Source: Brotaphodocola sp003480315
GTDB lineage: Bacteria; Bacillota; Clostridia; Lachnospirales; Lachnospiraceae
Direction: 5' to 3' (one strand)
Assembly (NCBI RefSeq): GCF_964246085.1
Contig: NZ_CAXTPD010000009.1
Length of the DNA: 64,000 nucleotides
Positions 43,341-51,855 of the stretch are shown piece after piece. The notes beneath the pieces are model-generated. The model searched no databases, was not told the DNA's origin, and saw only the letters and a program-made list of their open reading frames with translations. Position numbers and translations under genes: made by a program. Each line of letters begins with the position of its first letter. Position 1 is the first letter of the stretch.

Positions 43341-44570
43341 TTATACCGTAAATCCGCCATTTCTGTATAAATATTTCGGAATTCCATCCTCCATGGGACG
43401 TTTTGGTTCTCCTTTGATCAGCGGACGGGCATAATCGAGGAATTCCTGACCGACATCACTTCCATGTCCGGTGATCCATTCCAGCGGAACTTTCTTTTCC
43501 AGATTGCAAACCTCATTCACATCCACCAGGCGGCATTCCATACGGTAAGGCTCTGTCTGCACGCGTTCAAAAGCCACCATCTTTCCTGTTTCTCCCGCCA
43601 CAGCAGCCTCCACGCCCTTCTGTCCGGCCTCCGCTGCCTCTTCGATATCTGTTTCCGAAGCCAGCATACCGCTGCAGCGCTGATTCACGTTCAGTTCCAC
43701 GGAGCGTACCTTCACACCAAAGCGGTGTCGGATAAAGTTCTCCAGAACCTTGCCGCAGCCAGTCAGCATCTTGTGTCCAAAGTTGTCCACCATGGCCTCA
43801 TCTCCGTACTCACAGATGAACGTTCCGGATGCATCGGAAATACCCTCCGATACACAAACCACTACGCTGTTTTGTTTTTCCAGAGCGGCTCTTAAATCTT
43901 TTGCGAACTGCTCAAGTTCAAAATCCGCCTCCGGCAGATAAATGAGCGCCGGATTGTCTCCCTCAAACTTACGGGCCAGCGCACTGGCTGCCGTCAGCCA
44001 TCCGGCATGGCGTCCCATAAGTTCCACAATAGTGACCGCCTTCTGCTGGTATACCGAAGCATCCAGCGCAATCTCACGCACGGAAGCCGCCACATATTTT
44101 GCCGCGCTGCCGTAGCCTGGCGTATGATCCGTCAGGACCAGGTCATTGTCGATAGTCTTCGGAATACCGATAAAGCGAATGTCACTTCCGTGATGGGCTG
44201 CGTAGCGGGAAAGCTTGCTGACGGTATCCATGGAATCATTGCCTCCAATGTACAGAAAATAACCGATCTCCATCCGGTGGAATTTGTCAAAAATGGTCTC
44301 ATAAAAAGCATCCGTCAGGCTTTCCGGAAGCTTATAGCGGCAGGAACCGAGATACGCCGCCGGAGTCAGCTTCAAAAGCTCCAGTTCCGTTTCCGAAAGA
44401 CTCTCTCCCAGGTCGATCGTATGATCCTGCAGCATTCCCTCAATGCCGTTGACCATTCCATACACATGGTCGATTTCCGGTGATGCAAGTGCCGCTTTCA
44501 CGACACCGTACAGACTTGCATTGATCACAGCGGTAGGTCCGCCAGACTGTCCAACTAATAGATTTTTCAT
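43341..44570 (-). CDS. pfp: Phosphofructokinase, probably PPi-dependent
   Basis: A 409-residue phosphofructokinase interconverting fructose 6-phosphate and fructose 1,6-bisphosphate. The phosphate-binding loop is GGNDSMDTV instead of the ATP-type GGDGS, and the catalytic region reads GIPKTIDNDL with lysine instead of glycine. Both substitutions are the known signature of pyrophosphate-dependent enzymes. NLLVGQSGGPTAVINAS opens the protein. The start at 44570 has GAGGACAG upstream; an ATG at 44582 is less well supported. With pgi in the same window it indicates PPi-linked glycolysis. Confidence 0.85.
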   Translation of the reverse strand: MKNLLVGQSGGPTAVINASLYGVVKAALASPEIDHVYGMVNGIEGMLQDHTIDLGESLSETELELLKLTPAAYLGSCRYKLPESLTDAFYETIFDKFHRMEIGYFLYIGGNDSMDTVSKLSRYAAHHGSDIRFIGIPKTIDNDLVLTDHTPGYGSAAKYVAASVREIALDASVYQQKAVTIVELMGRHAGWLTAASALARKFEGDNPALIYLPEADFELEQFAKDLRAALEKQNSVVVCVSEGISDASGTFICEYGDEAMVDNFGHKMLTGCGKVLENFIRHRFGVKVRSVELNVNQRCSGMLASETDIEEAAEAGQKGVEAAVAGETGKMVAFERVQTEPYRMECRLVDVNEVCNLEKKVPLEWITGHGSDVGQEFLDYARPLIKGEPKRPMEDGIPKYLYRNGGFTV

Positions 44571-44700
44571 ATCTGTCCTCATTTCTGTCTCTATCTGTAG
44601 CTATTTTCTGGTGTTACACATGTTTCCTTATTATACGAAGATTCCTGCCCGAATGCAACCATCCAGTTTCATATTTCATGTATTCTTTATAAGTTTTCAC

Positions 44701-44738
44701 AAAAAATAAGCCCCAGCGCGTTCTCGCGCCGGAGCTTA
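44701..44738 (-). terminator. Terminator after the SpoIID/LytB gene
   Basis: On the minus strand TAAGCTCCGGCGCG and CGCGCTGGGGCTTA form a stem with two wobble pairs, followed by six T (44701-44706). Confidence 0.8.
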
Positions 44739-44828
44739 CTAAAAAGGGGAGGATAAGTATTTCTCTTTTCTTTGGTACTACTCCTATTATGTCCTCCCGT
44801 TCTTTCTTTATACATTTCAGGAAAATAT

Positions 44829-47087
44829 TTATTCCTTTTCTTCGATGGTCACGCCATCATAAAAATATTTCAGGATTTCTTCATACCCCATACCGGCTTT
44901 GGCCATGCCCTGGGCACCGTTCTGGCTCATGCCTACACCATGCCCGTAGCCACCGCCGTAAACACGAAACTGTACCACTCCCTGTTCATCCGTTCCTGTT
45001 TCTTCTATAGCGAGGAAACCACTTGGAAGCAGAGACCAGCCGTCCGAGGTTTTGCCATCCATAAGGGTCAGAGTGAGAGAGGCATCTCCCAGCGCGCTGC
45101 GGATGGCATTCTGACCCGATATTGTGGTTTCTCCCTCACTTCCCTTTACAAGAAGTTTCATGGCTACGCCGCCCGGGCCGCGTTCTGTCACAGAAACACC
45201 GGTTATCTTTCCAACCCCGCCTACATGGGACGCAATGATGGTTCCGTTGGTTCTAAAATTCCACCGATAGAGTGGATAGGAAGCATCATATGCAGGAAAA
45301 TCCTTTTTTTTGATGAATGAAGCAAAGGCCTTCTCACTGGCAAAGCTTAACCGGCTTCTTGCCGTCTGCAGACTCAGACAGCGCAGATACGGTGTAGCTT
45401 CCGGATCACTGTCCCAGATAGATGCGTTGGTGGTAGTACCGCAGGATGTTGAAAAATAGTAGGCTGTAATCGGATTTCCGTTATAATAAAGCATTTTCCC
45501 ATAGGTTTCCTGCACGGCCTGGGCCGTTTTCTCGTCCGGGTCTACGTTATTATAAACCTGGAACTGGGTGCTGTCATCAATCTGCGCGCCATATTCGCTG
45601 TAGCTGTTGCTCCTGCTCTGTACAAACGCGTATGTCCTGGCACAGACTGCCTGAGCTTTCAGGGCTTCCTTTTCGTAGCTAGATGGCATCTCACTGGGAA
45701 TTACCTTCTTTAAATACGCTTCCATATCAATCTCATTCACAAGCACCAGGCCGTTTTCCGTATCCAGAATTTCCAGACGTCCGCCATAGGACGGAGTTCC
45801 CTGCGCCCTGACCAGACTGTTAACCGTCAGCTCGCTGCCATCCTGCGGCTCCAGGATCAGACGCTCGCTGCAGGTGCCGTCCCCGCTGGTCACAGAAATC
45901 ACACTTGCCGGATCCAGCATGGTTTCAGAATCTCCCTGAATCTTTTTGATGCTTCCCGGACAGGTGATCTCGATTTTTTCATGATAACGGCTCTCAAAAC
46001 CATTTCCCATGATCAGAACGCGAATCCGGTCTGCAGCATCCTCCCGTTCTTTTATCGCCGCACAGATTTTCCCCTTTGCCACGATGAATTCCTGGTTTTC
46101 ACTTCCCACCAGAATATCCGAAAGCTGCTGCCGTTTTACATCCCCGTAAGTCTTTAATACCTTATATTCCGTATCCAGCGGTACAGTTCCATAGCCTTCC
46201 AGTTCAATGGATCCCGCCTGAACAGAAAGGACTTTTCCGCTGATCCGCTCTTTCTTTACGGAAACCTTTGTGATCTTTCCGTGGTCCATGGTCAGATCTG
46301 CCAGATTCCCGATCAGCTCAACCGTTTTTTTATAATTTTTCCGAAACGGGATCCTGCGCTGAATATCTCCAATATATACCATCAGCCCCTGGCTGTCTCC
46401 ATCCAGGATCCACACATTCCGGTACAGGGTATTCTGTCCTTTATCTTTCTGCACATGGATCAGTTCGCCGTCCCGCAGCAATACGGACAGCTCATGATCT
46501 ACATAGGAATCCAGTGACAGACCATAGAATGTGAGAGTACCCAGGCTGGTGTACGCAGTCCATGCCGGACAGCCCTGAATGTTTTCCGGAGTTCCGTATA
46601 TACACACGGTTTCCGTATGTACCGCACCCTCCCGGTCTGCTTCCTTTAACAGCGAATCATATAGAAGCCACCAGTCCTCCGCGGGATATGCCTTCTCCCC
46701 GTTCCGACGGTTTGCCAGAACAAGCCGTTTCAGATTTCCGGACAACTGCTCAGCGATCCGAGCCGCCTCACGATAGGTCAGAAATCCTTCGGCATGTTCC
46801 CGGTCGGCCGGAGTTTCTGCTTCGTCCAGATAGTCATTTTCATACAGATAATCCAGATAGGGAACATACCATTCTCCTACTTCATCTGCCGCAAAGCGGG
46901 ATGCCCCATACGTTTTTTCCCAGGCATTTAACTCTTCCGGTGATAAAAGAGCAAGGGCGACTGACTTTGCAGCCGCCGCCCTGGTAATTCCTGATTTTTC
47001 CGGTTCAAAGATCAGGATCACCAGAATAAGCGTCAGGACGATCACCGGAATTCCGAGAATCCACCGGATCATATTCCTTTTTTTCAT
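44829..47087 (-). CDS. SpoIID/LytB domain protein
   Basis: A 752-residue protein with an N-terminal membrane anchor (about 7-27, ILGIPVIVLTLILVILIF), so the rest lies outside. The C-terminal third is a SpoIID/LytB domain: IPSEMPSSYEKEALKAQAVCARTYAF near 484, STSCGTTTNASIWDSDPEATPYL near 560, and the closing GGYGHGVGMSQNGAQGMAKAG near 717. Such domains act on peptidoglycan denuded of stem peptides, as in SpoIID of engulfment. The 450 residues before it are beta-rich and unusual in length compared with SpoIID. It begins eight bases after the AI-2E-type permease gene, with GAGGAATTT before the ATG. Confidence 0.88.
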   Translation of the reverse strand: MKKRNMIRWILGIPVIVLTLILVILIFEPEKSGITRAAAAKSVALALLSPEELNAWEKTYGASRFAADEVGEWYVPYLDYLYENDYLDEAETPADREHAEGFLTYREAARIAEQLSGNLKRLVLANRRNGEKAYPAEDWWLLYDSLLKEADREGAVHTETVCIYGTPENIQGCPAWTAYTSLGTLTFYGLSLDSYVDHELSVLLRDGELIHVQKDKGQNTLYRNVWILDGDSQGLMVYIGDIQRRIPFRKNYKKTVELIGNLADLTMDHGKITKVSVKKERISGKVLSVQAGSIELEGYGTVPLDTEYKVLKTYGDVKRQQLSDILVGSENQEFIVAKGKICAAIKEREDAADRIRVLIMGNGFESRYHEKIEITCPGSIKKIQGDSETMLDPASVISVTSGDGTCSERLILEPQDGSELTVNSLVRAQGTPSYGGRLEILDTENGLVLVNEIDMEAYLKKVIPSEMPSSYEKEALKAQAVCARTYAFVQSRSNSYSEYGAQIDDSTQFQVYNNVDPDEKTAQAVQETYGKMLYYNGNPITAYYFSTSCGTTTNASIWDSDPEATPYLRCLSLQTARSRLSFASEKAFASFIKKKDFPAYDASYPLYRWNFRTNGTIIASHVGGVGKITGVSVTERGPGGVAMKLLVKGSEGETTISGQNAIRSALGDASLTLTLMDGKTSDGWSLLPSGFLAIEETGTDEQGVVQFRVYGGGYGHGVGMSQNGAQGMAKAGMGYEEILKYFYDGVTIEEKE

Positions 47088-47095
47088 AAATTCCT

Positions 47096-48331
47096 CTATT
47101 TTTTCATATAAGTCTGTTCTGTCTCATCGATATAATCCAGCCTGTCATATGAATCAAGGCTGTCTGACAGTGCTTTTTTTCCAAGCTTCCACGTTGTAAA
47201 CTCTGTTACCAGGCGATAGATGACCGCAAACGTCGGAACCGCAATGATCATTCCCACAAAGCCCATAAGTCCGCCAAACAGCAGGATGGAAAACAGCACC
47301 CAGAAGCTGGAAAGACCGGTCGAATCTCCGAGGATCTTCGGGCCAAGAATGTTTCCGTCAAACTGCTGCAGAAGGAGTATAAAAATCAGGAAATACAGGC
47401 ACTTCATTGGGTCCGACAGCAGAATCAGGAATGCACTCGGGATTGCTCCGATAAACGGACCGAAAAACGGGATCACATTGGTCACACCTACGATGACACT
47501 GACCAGCAGCACATACGGCATATTCGCAAAACCAAGCAGCACAAAACAGATCAGGCCGATGATCAGGGAATCCAGCAGTTTTCCAATGATGAAGCCGCCA
47601 AACACCTGATGCACATACCGGCCTTCCTCGATCACTTTGTTTGCGATCTTTAACGGGAATACACCGTAAATGATCATTTTGGCCTGAGCCAGCAGTTTCT
47701 CTTTCATATTCAGCAGATAGACCATAACGATCAGACCGATAAGAATATCAAACACGGCCCGCACCACCAGTACCACTCCGCTGGATACGCTTCCAATGAT
47801 CCGGTAAATGTTCGGTACCACTACGTTTGTCAGCCAGTTCTGCAGATAATCTGCTGCTGCGCCGTAATGCTGCATGACCTGTTGCTCCAGATCCGGATTG
47901 TCTGCCAGAACCTTTTCCAGCCAGATTTCCAGATTGTTGATGCTGGCCGGCAGGGTTTCCATAACACCGCTAATGCTGTTGATCAACTGCGGGATCAGCA
48001 TGGAAATGAGGCCGACCACCACAGCTACCAGCAAAAACAAGCTTGCCAGCGTACCCAAAAAACCTCCCAGCCGTTTCCGGCCTTCTTCCTGTGTAATGAT
48101 CTTTTCTGTCATTTTCATGACGGCTGCCTGTACCCGGTTATACACAGGATTCAGCAGATAGGCAAAGACAGCGCCGTAGATCACGGGTGCAAGAATATTC
48201 GCGATTTTTGCTCCCAGCGCTGCCACCAGAGACCAGCGCATGACCACAAACACTGCCGCGACCAGAAGCAGCAGCACGGTCAGAGCTGTCACACCCCAGT
48301 ATATGTAGGTGCGGTACTTATCATTCTTCAT
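47096..48331 (-). CDS. AI-2E family transporter (PerM/YtvI-like)
   Basis: A 411-residue membrane protein with about eight helices. The family signature region is near 265-300 (LGFANMPYVLLVSVIVGVTNVIPFFGPFIGAIPSAF split across helices). The middle extracellular part (about 120-210) is amphipathic. Despite the family name, members include general permeases and Na+(Li+)/H+ antiporters, so substrate is not inferred. The start at 48331 has AAAGGATTAATGAAC upstream. It shares an operon with the SpoIID/LytB protein. Confidence 0.88.
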   Translation of the reverse strand: MKNDKYRTYIYWGVTALTVLLLLVAAVFVVMRWSLVAALGAKIANILAPVIYGAVFAYLLNPVYNRVQAAVMKMTEKIITQEEGRKRLGGFLGTLASLFLLVAVVVGLISMLIPQLINSISGVMETLPASINNLEIWLEKVLADNPDLEQQVMQHYGAAADYLQNWLTNVVVPNIYRIIGSVSSGVVLVVRAVFDILIGLIVMVYLLNMKEKLLAQAKMIIYGVFPLKIANKVIEEGRYVHQVFGGFIIGKLLDSLIIGLICFVLLGFANMPYVLLVSVIVGVTNVIPFFGPFIGAIPSAFLILLSDPMKCLYFLIFILLLQQFDGNILGPKILGDSTGLSSFWVLFSILLFGGLMGFVGMIIAVPTFAVIYRLVTEFTTWKLGKKALSDSLDSYDRLDYIDETEQTYMKK

Positions 48332-48466
48332 GTTCATTAATCCTTTCATGGAATATGATTCCCAGAACATGCATGGTTTAATCACAATGGATAACTATGC
48401 ACAGTATTTATAGTTTATCACACCGCAATATAAAGATAAAGTTAATAAATCATAAAATAACACAAT

Positions 48467-48490
48467 AAAAGCAGCGGGTTCTCCGCTGCT
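48467..48490 (-). terminator. Terminator of the 6S RNA gene
   Basis: AGCAGCGG (48470-48477) and CCGCTGCT (48483-48490) form a perfect 8-bp stem; on the minus strand it is followed by TTTTATTG. Confidence 0.75.
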
Positions 48491-48502
48491 CTTTTCTCTT
48501 TT

Positions 48503-48699
48503 GTAATCCCGAATGTGCCGTTCTTACTTATTGACGCCTAGCGAAGCTAGGTGGGCAACCGCACGCTGGTTTCTGCCTTCCACTCGATGGAGGCCTGACA
48601 TCTGCCGGCAGATATAGGAATCCCTTAGTCAGTAATGTAGGTTCAAAATGGGTAAGGTTGTCGAACACTTCAGGAATTACTTGCTGTCTTGTTTGTTCT
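48503..48699 (-). ncRNA. ssrS: 6S RNA (SsrS)
   Basis: A predicted RNA of about 200 bases that mimics an open promoter and binds sigma-A RNA polymerase. Evidence: a consensus promoter at 48706-48734, a terminator at 48467-48490, and a long closing stem in which GTAATTCCTGAAGTGTT near the 5' end pairs with GGCACATTCGGGATTAC near the 3' end (plus 48503-48519). Both arms resemble the ends of E. coli 6S RNA (CTGAGATGTTCG... and CGGCATCTCGGAGATT). Inner hairpins include CTGCCGGCAG and CCTAGC-TTC-GCTAGG. No credible ORF covers it. The assignment is by eye. Confidence 0.75.
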
Positions 48700-48705
48700 G
48701 AACTG

Positions 48706-48734
48706 ATTATACAACATGTAGTGTTCTTTTTCAA
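48706..48734 (-). promoter_or_regulatory. Promoter of 6S RNA
   Basis: Minus strand: TTGAAA (48729-48734), a 17-base spacer and a perfect TATAAT (48706-48711), placing the start of transcription near 48699. Confidence 0.8.
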
Positions 48735-48860
48735 GTTCCTTTTCGAAACATCCTCGAGTTTCCAGTTCATCTGCACTTTCTTGCTTTTTCGCGCAGATTC
48801 TTGTATACTGAAAACCGCATTTATTATATCATTTATCCTATTCCAGATTGGAGCACCATC

Positions 48861-49796
48861 ATGCCAGACCAGACTTTATCTTATTTTCAGAAACAGATTC
48901 ACCATTGCCAGCTCTGCCCCCGCATGTGCGGCATTGACCGCAGCATTCAGAGAGGTTTCTGCCAGGCTCCGTCCGGTGTAGTGGCTGCCAGGGCCGCACT
49001 GCACTACTGGGAAGAACCCTGCATCAGCGGCACCCGGGGAAGCGGCACCGTATTTTTCATCGGATGTACCCTGCGCTGCTGTTTCTGCCAGAATCACAAG
49101 ATCAGCCGCGACCTATACGGCAAAACACTGACTGCACGTGAGCTGGCCGATGTCTTTTTGCGCCTTCAGGATCAGGGTGCCAACAACATAAGCCTGGTAA
49201 CTGCCACCCATTTTCTGCCCTGGATCATCCCGGCACTGGATCTTGTCAAAGACCGGCTGAGCATTCCTGTTGTCTACAACTGCGGCGGTTATGAACGGAC
49301 AGAAACGATCGAGGCACTGAAGGATTATGTGGATATCTGGCTTCCGGATCTCAAATACGAAAGCGCTGAACTGTCTGCGCGTTACTCCCAAGCTCCTTTC
49401 TATTTCCAGGCTGCCGCGAAAGCAATTGCTCAGATGATCCGCCAGACCGGGAACCCGCACCTCAAAAAGATACCCGGAGAAGCAGCCCCGGTCATGGACC
49501 GCGGAGTCATCATCCGGCATCTGGTTCTTCCCGGCAGTAAGGATGACTCCATCCGGCTGATGCACTGGATCGCAGAGCAGCTGCCAAAGGACAGCTTTTA
49601 TATCAGCCTCATGAGCCAGTATACTCCCTATGAACAGAACCCGCAGTTTCCGGAACTGAACCGCCGCATCACCAGCTACGAATACCAGAAAGTTGTGGAT
49701 ACTGCCCTGGATCTTGGACTCACACAGGGATTTATGCAGAAAAAAAGCAGCGCCAGAGAAGAATATACACCGGCCTTTGATCTGGAAGGCCTGTAA
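48861..49796 (+). CDS. Radical SAM protein (PflA-like activase)
   Basis: A 311-residue cytosolic radical SAM enzyme. The [4Fe-4S]-binding CxxxCxxC is GCTLRCCFCQNH near residue 75. An additional N-terminal cysteine set, CQLCPRMCGIDR near 16 and GFCQAP near 30, resembles PflA-related proteins that carry an extra cluster. It resembles the activating enzyme of pyruvate formate-lyase (COG1313 type) in length and in the NISLVTATHFLPWI and VVYNCGGYE segments. GGAG precedes the ATG at 48861. No glycyl-radical enzyme gene is adjacent, so its target is unknown. Confidence 0.85.
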   Translation: MPDQTLSYFQKQIHHCQLCPRMCGIDRSIQRGFCQAPSGVVAARAALHYWEEPCISGTRGSGTVFFIGCTLRCCFCQNHKISRDLYGKTLTARELADVFLRLQDQGANNISLVTATHFLPWIIPALDLVKDRLSIPVVYNCGGYERTETIEALKDYVDIWLPDLKYESAELSARYSQAPFYFQAAAKAIAQMIRQTGNPHLKKIPGEAAPVMDRGVIIRHLVLPGSKDDSIRLMHWIAEQLPKDSFYISLMSQYTPYEQNPQFPELNRRITSYEYQKVVDTALDLGLTQGFMQKKSSAREEYTPAFDLEGL

Positions 49797-49843
49797 TATC
49801 CTGCGTAGCTGCGCCGCCGGACACGTTGTTTCAGACATGATTT

Positions 49844-49881
49844 AAGCGGATACCAAAGGTTTACATCTTTGATATCCGCTT
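49844..49881 (+). terminator. Terminator after the radical SAM gene
   Basis: AAGCGGATACCAAAG (49844-49858) pairs with CTTTGATATCCGCTT (49867-49881) with one mismatch, followed by TTTAATT on the plus strand. Confidence 0.8.
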
Positions 49882-49889
49882 TTAATTCA

Positions 49890-50253
49890 CTTCGTCCACT
49901 GGACTGTACCTCACTTTTTCGGTTTATACGTTCCCTTATTCAGTTTTTGTTTTCTCTGACCTTCTGACTGTTTCTTATCTGATGTTTGTTTCTTATTTTC
50001 TTCCTGTCCGATTCTGAAATCTATCACCCTAACTGCACTTTCTCGTCATACAGCTAAAACAATTCTTTTCAGTTTTTAACAGGTTTCTCAAATGAAGTTT
50101 GTCAGGTTTCGTTCTGGTCTGTTGGAAAACTTTTAAATACTGCTAAACTATTTCGGTGGTCCGTACCTCCTTTTCTTAGATTTTTGAAATCCGTTTCGTT
50201 TCCGGATTTCTGATCTGGAGTTTTCTGCTCCTTTTTATTTCTCTTTCTTTGTT
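49890..50253 (-). other. Orphan transcription unit without a convincing ORF
   Basis: A strong minus-strand promoter (50260-50288) should start an RNA near 50253. Its leader contains two hairpins, GGAG/CTCC near 50218-50233 and GAAATCCG/CGGATTTC near 50188-50212, then a perfect AAAAGGAGGT with no start codon after it. Downstream the sequence is purine-rich with stops in all frames. A 38-codon GTG-started frame (49911-50027) encoding a very basic peptide ending LNKGTYKPKK is the only candidate and lacks a good ribosome binding site. It could be a regulatory RNA, a remnant of a decayed gene, or part of a dispersed repeat. Confidence 0.45.
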
Positions 50254-50259
50254 GTCTTT

Positions 50260-50288
50260 ATAATAGCAGATTGTTTCTGATATGTCAA
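50260..50288 (-). promoter_or_regulatory. Consensus promoter with no obvious gene
   Basis: Minus strand: perfect TTGACA (50283-50288), a 17-base spacer and TATTAT (50260-50265). It is among the best promoter matches in the window. Confidence 0.75.
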
Positions 50289-50374
50289 TATGTTTTTGCA
50301 ATTTTTATTAGTTTTATCTATTTATTTTGATTATTTTGTGTATTATTTTTAATTTGTTTGATTATTTCAAATTA

Positions 50375-51157
50375 TTAATACACGGCTGCTTCCTGCACCA
50401 TCAGCGTGGGATAACCGGCTGCCCGCAAGGTCTTTTCCATCCAGGCTGCATTATCCAGATTTAAGTAAGCCCCCACCCGTACCTTATACAGGCCATCCTG
50501 GTAAACAAGAAATGCCGGATAACCGGCTGCCTGAAGCTGGCTGAGAAGTCCCTGCGCCAGATCCTTATCCGCGTATGCCCCAACCTGGATCTGATAATAC
50601 TCCGGCTGCCCCTCTGGACTTCGCAGTGTATTCAGAATCCCGTCAGCGATGGCCCGGGCCGTGTGCTCAAAATGCGCATCAAACCGCTGGTTATCTTCCG
50701 GATTGTCCAGAAAACCAACCTCCACCAGAACTGCAGGCATTTCTGTTTTTCGCAGGACAATGAGTCCGGGCCGTTCTGTGGTCCCCAGGTCATTCCACCC
50801 CGCCTGCCCAAGCTCAGCATTGATGTTTGAAGCCAATTGCTCTGCCTCCCCGCCACGCGAAAAGATCAGGCTTTCTGTGCCGGAGGCAGTTCCCGGAACC
50901 GGCATGGCATTCCGGTGGAAAGAAACAAAATAATCTGCCTCCCAGTTATTCGCCATCTGTGCTTTCTGAAGCGGACTCTGGTACACATCCTGCACCCTGG
51001 TATAGCCCACATCTACACCATCCTCACTCAAAATCTGTCCGACTGCCAGCGCCATCCGCAGATTATCATTTTTTTCCTGTCTTCCCTGGTAAACCGCACC
51101 CGGATCTGTAGTCCCGCCATGACCGGCATCCAAAATCACTTTCTTTGTCTCTGCCAA
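50375..51157 (-). CDS. N-acetylmuramoyl-L-alanine amidase with SPOR domain
   Basis: A 260-residue amidase_3 enzyme that cleaves the bond between muramic acid and the stem peptide. Zinc ligands and catalytic residues lie in LDAGHGGTTDPGA near 9, YFVSFHRNA near 74 and AVLVEVGFLDNPEDN near 140. A C-terminal SPOR domain (about 186-256, YYQIQVGAYADKDLAQGLL) would bind denuded glycan. No signal peptide is present, so export would need mother-cell lysis or another route, as for CwlC-type spore-related amidases. Single gene. Confidence 0.9.
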   Translation of the reverse strand: MAETKKVILDAGHGGTTDPGAVYQGRQEKNDNLRMALAVGQILSEDGVDVGYTRVQDVYQSPLQKAQMANNWEADYFVSFHRNAMPVPGTASGTESLIFSRGGEAEQLASNINAELGQAGWNDLGTTERPGLIVLRKTEMPAVLVEVGFLDNPEDNQRFDAHFEHTARAIADGILNTLRSPEGQPEYYQIQVGAYADKDLAQGLLSQLQAAGYPAFLVYQDGLYKVRVGAYLNLDNAAWMEKTLRAAGYPTLMVQEAAVY

Positions 51158-51271
51158 AATAAAAAACTTCCTTTTCCTACTGTTCTTTTAATACAATATG
51201 AAAAGAAAGTTTCTCTGGTGTCGCAATGCAGCACGGTTCCCGCCTGCAGCTTTTGCCGGAAGCTTTTCAGG

Positions 51272-51709
51272 CTACTCTTCTACGTCCACCCCGCGCGGGC
51301 CAACATGAGTGGAAAATACAATCTGGGTACTGGTCTTGCCAAATTTCTGCAGCTGACCAATGAAAATATCCAGCTCCATGGTACTCTGGAAGGCTACTTT
51401 CAGCAGCATTGAATAGTCTCCGGTCACACAGTTGCACTCAAGTACATTGGGAATGCTTTCCGCATATGCATAAAACTTCGGCTTATCCTCCGGTGTCACA
51501 TCCAGATTGATAAAGGCAATGATATGATATCCAAGCCTGATGGGATCTACCTGGGCATGATAGCCTGCGATCACGCCATCCTTCTCCAATTTCTCAATGC
51601 GGGCTGACACAGCCGGAGAAGAAAGAAAGGTATTCTCTGCCATGGTCTTTAATGAAATGCGCGCATTATCCTGCAAAAGCTTTAATATTTTTCTGTCGAT
51701 GTCATCCAT
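51272..51709 (-). CDS. Lrp/AsnC family transcriptional regulator
   Basis: A 145-residue regulator with the typical N-terminal helix-turn-helix (MDDIDRKILKLLQDNARISLK to SSPAVSARIEKLEKDGVI) and a C-terminal RAM/ligand-binding domain (GYHIIAFINLDVTPEDKPKF, ECNCVTGDYSMLLKV). It likely responds to an amino acid. The start at 51709 fits the family; the upstream codon at 51730 lacks a domain match. It stands alone between terminators. Target genes are unknown. Confidence 0.92.
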   Translation of the reverse strand: MDDIDRKILKLLQDNARISLKTMAENTFLSSPAVSARIEKLEKDGVIAGYHAQVDPIRLGYHIIAFINLDVTPEDKPKFYAYAESIPNVLECNCVTGDYSMLLKVAFQSTMELDIFIGQLQKFGKTSTQIVFSTHVGPRGVDVEE

Positions 51710-51735
51710 AATGCTATATCTCCTCTCCAAATGAA

Positions 51736-51768
51736 AAAGGCGCCCGAACCCTCTGTTCGAACGCCTTT
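51736..51768 (-). terminator. Terminator after the CPBP gene
   Basis: AAAGGCGCCCGAA (51736-51748) pairs with TTCGAACGCCTTT (51756-51768) apart from two bases. On the minus strand TTTTT follows the stem. Confidence 0.75.
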
Positions 51769-51855
51769 GCTCTTAACACTTAATCTTGTAATGTATCATA
51801 CCCTTTTCTAATCTGCTTGTCAATAAAAAAATTTAAGAAAGAAAGCCCTTACGCT

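Noticed and set aside
48528..48776. An 82-codon minus-strand ORF in the gap before the radical SAM gene
   Set aside because: It lies across the 6S RNA gene and its promoter, has no ribosome binding site, and its sequence follows RNA stems rather than protein-like composition.
49113..49838. A 241-codon minus-strand ORF
   Set aside because: Antisense to the radical SAM gene, whose CxxxCxxC and family motifs are clear on the plus strand.
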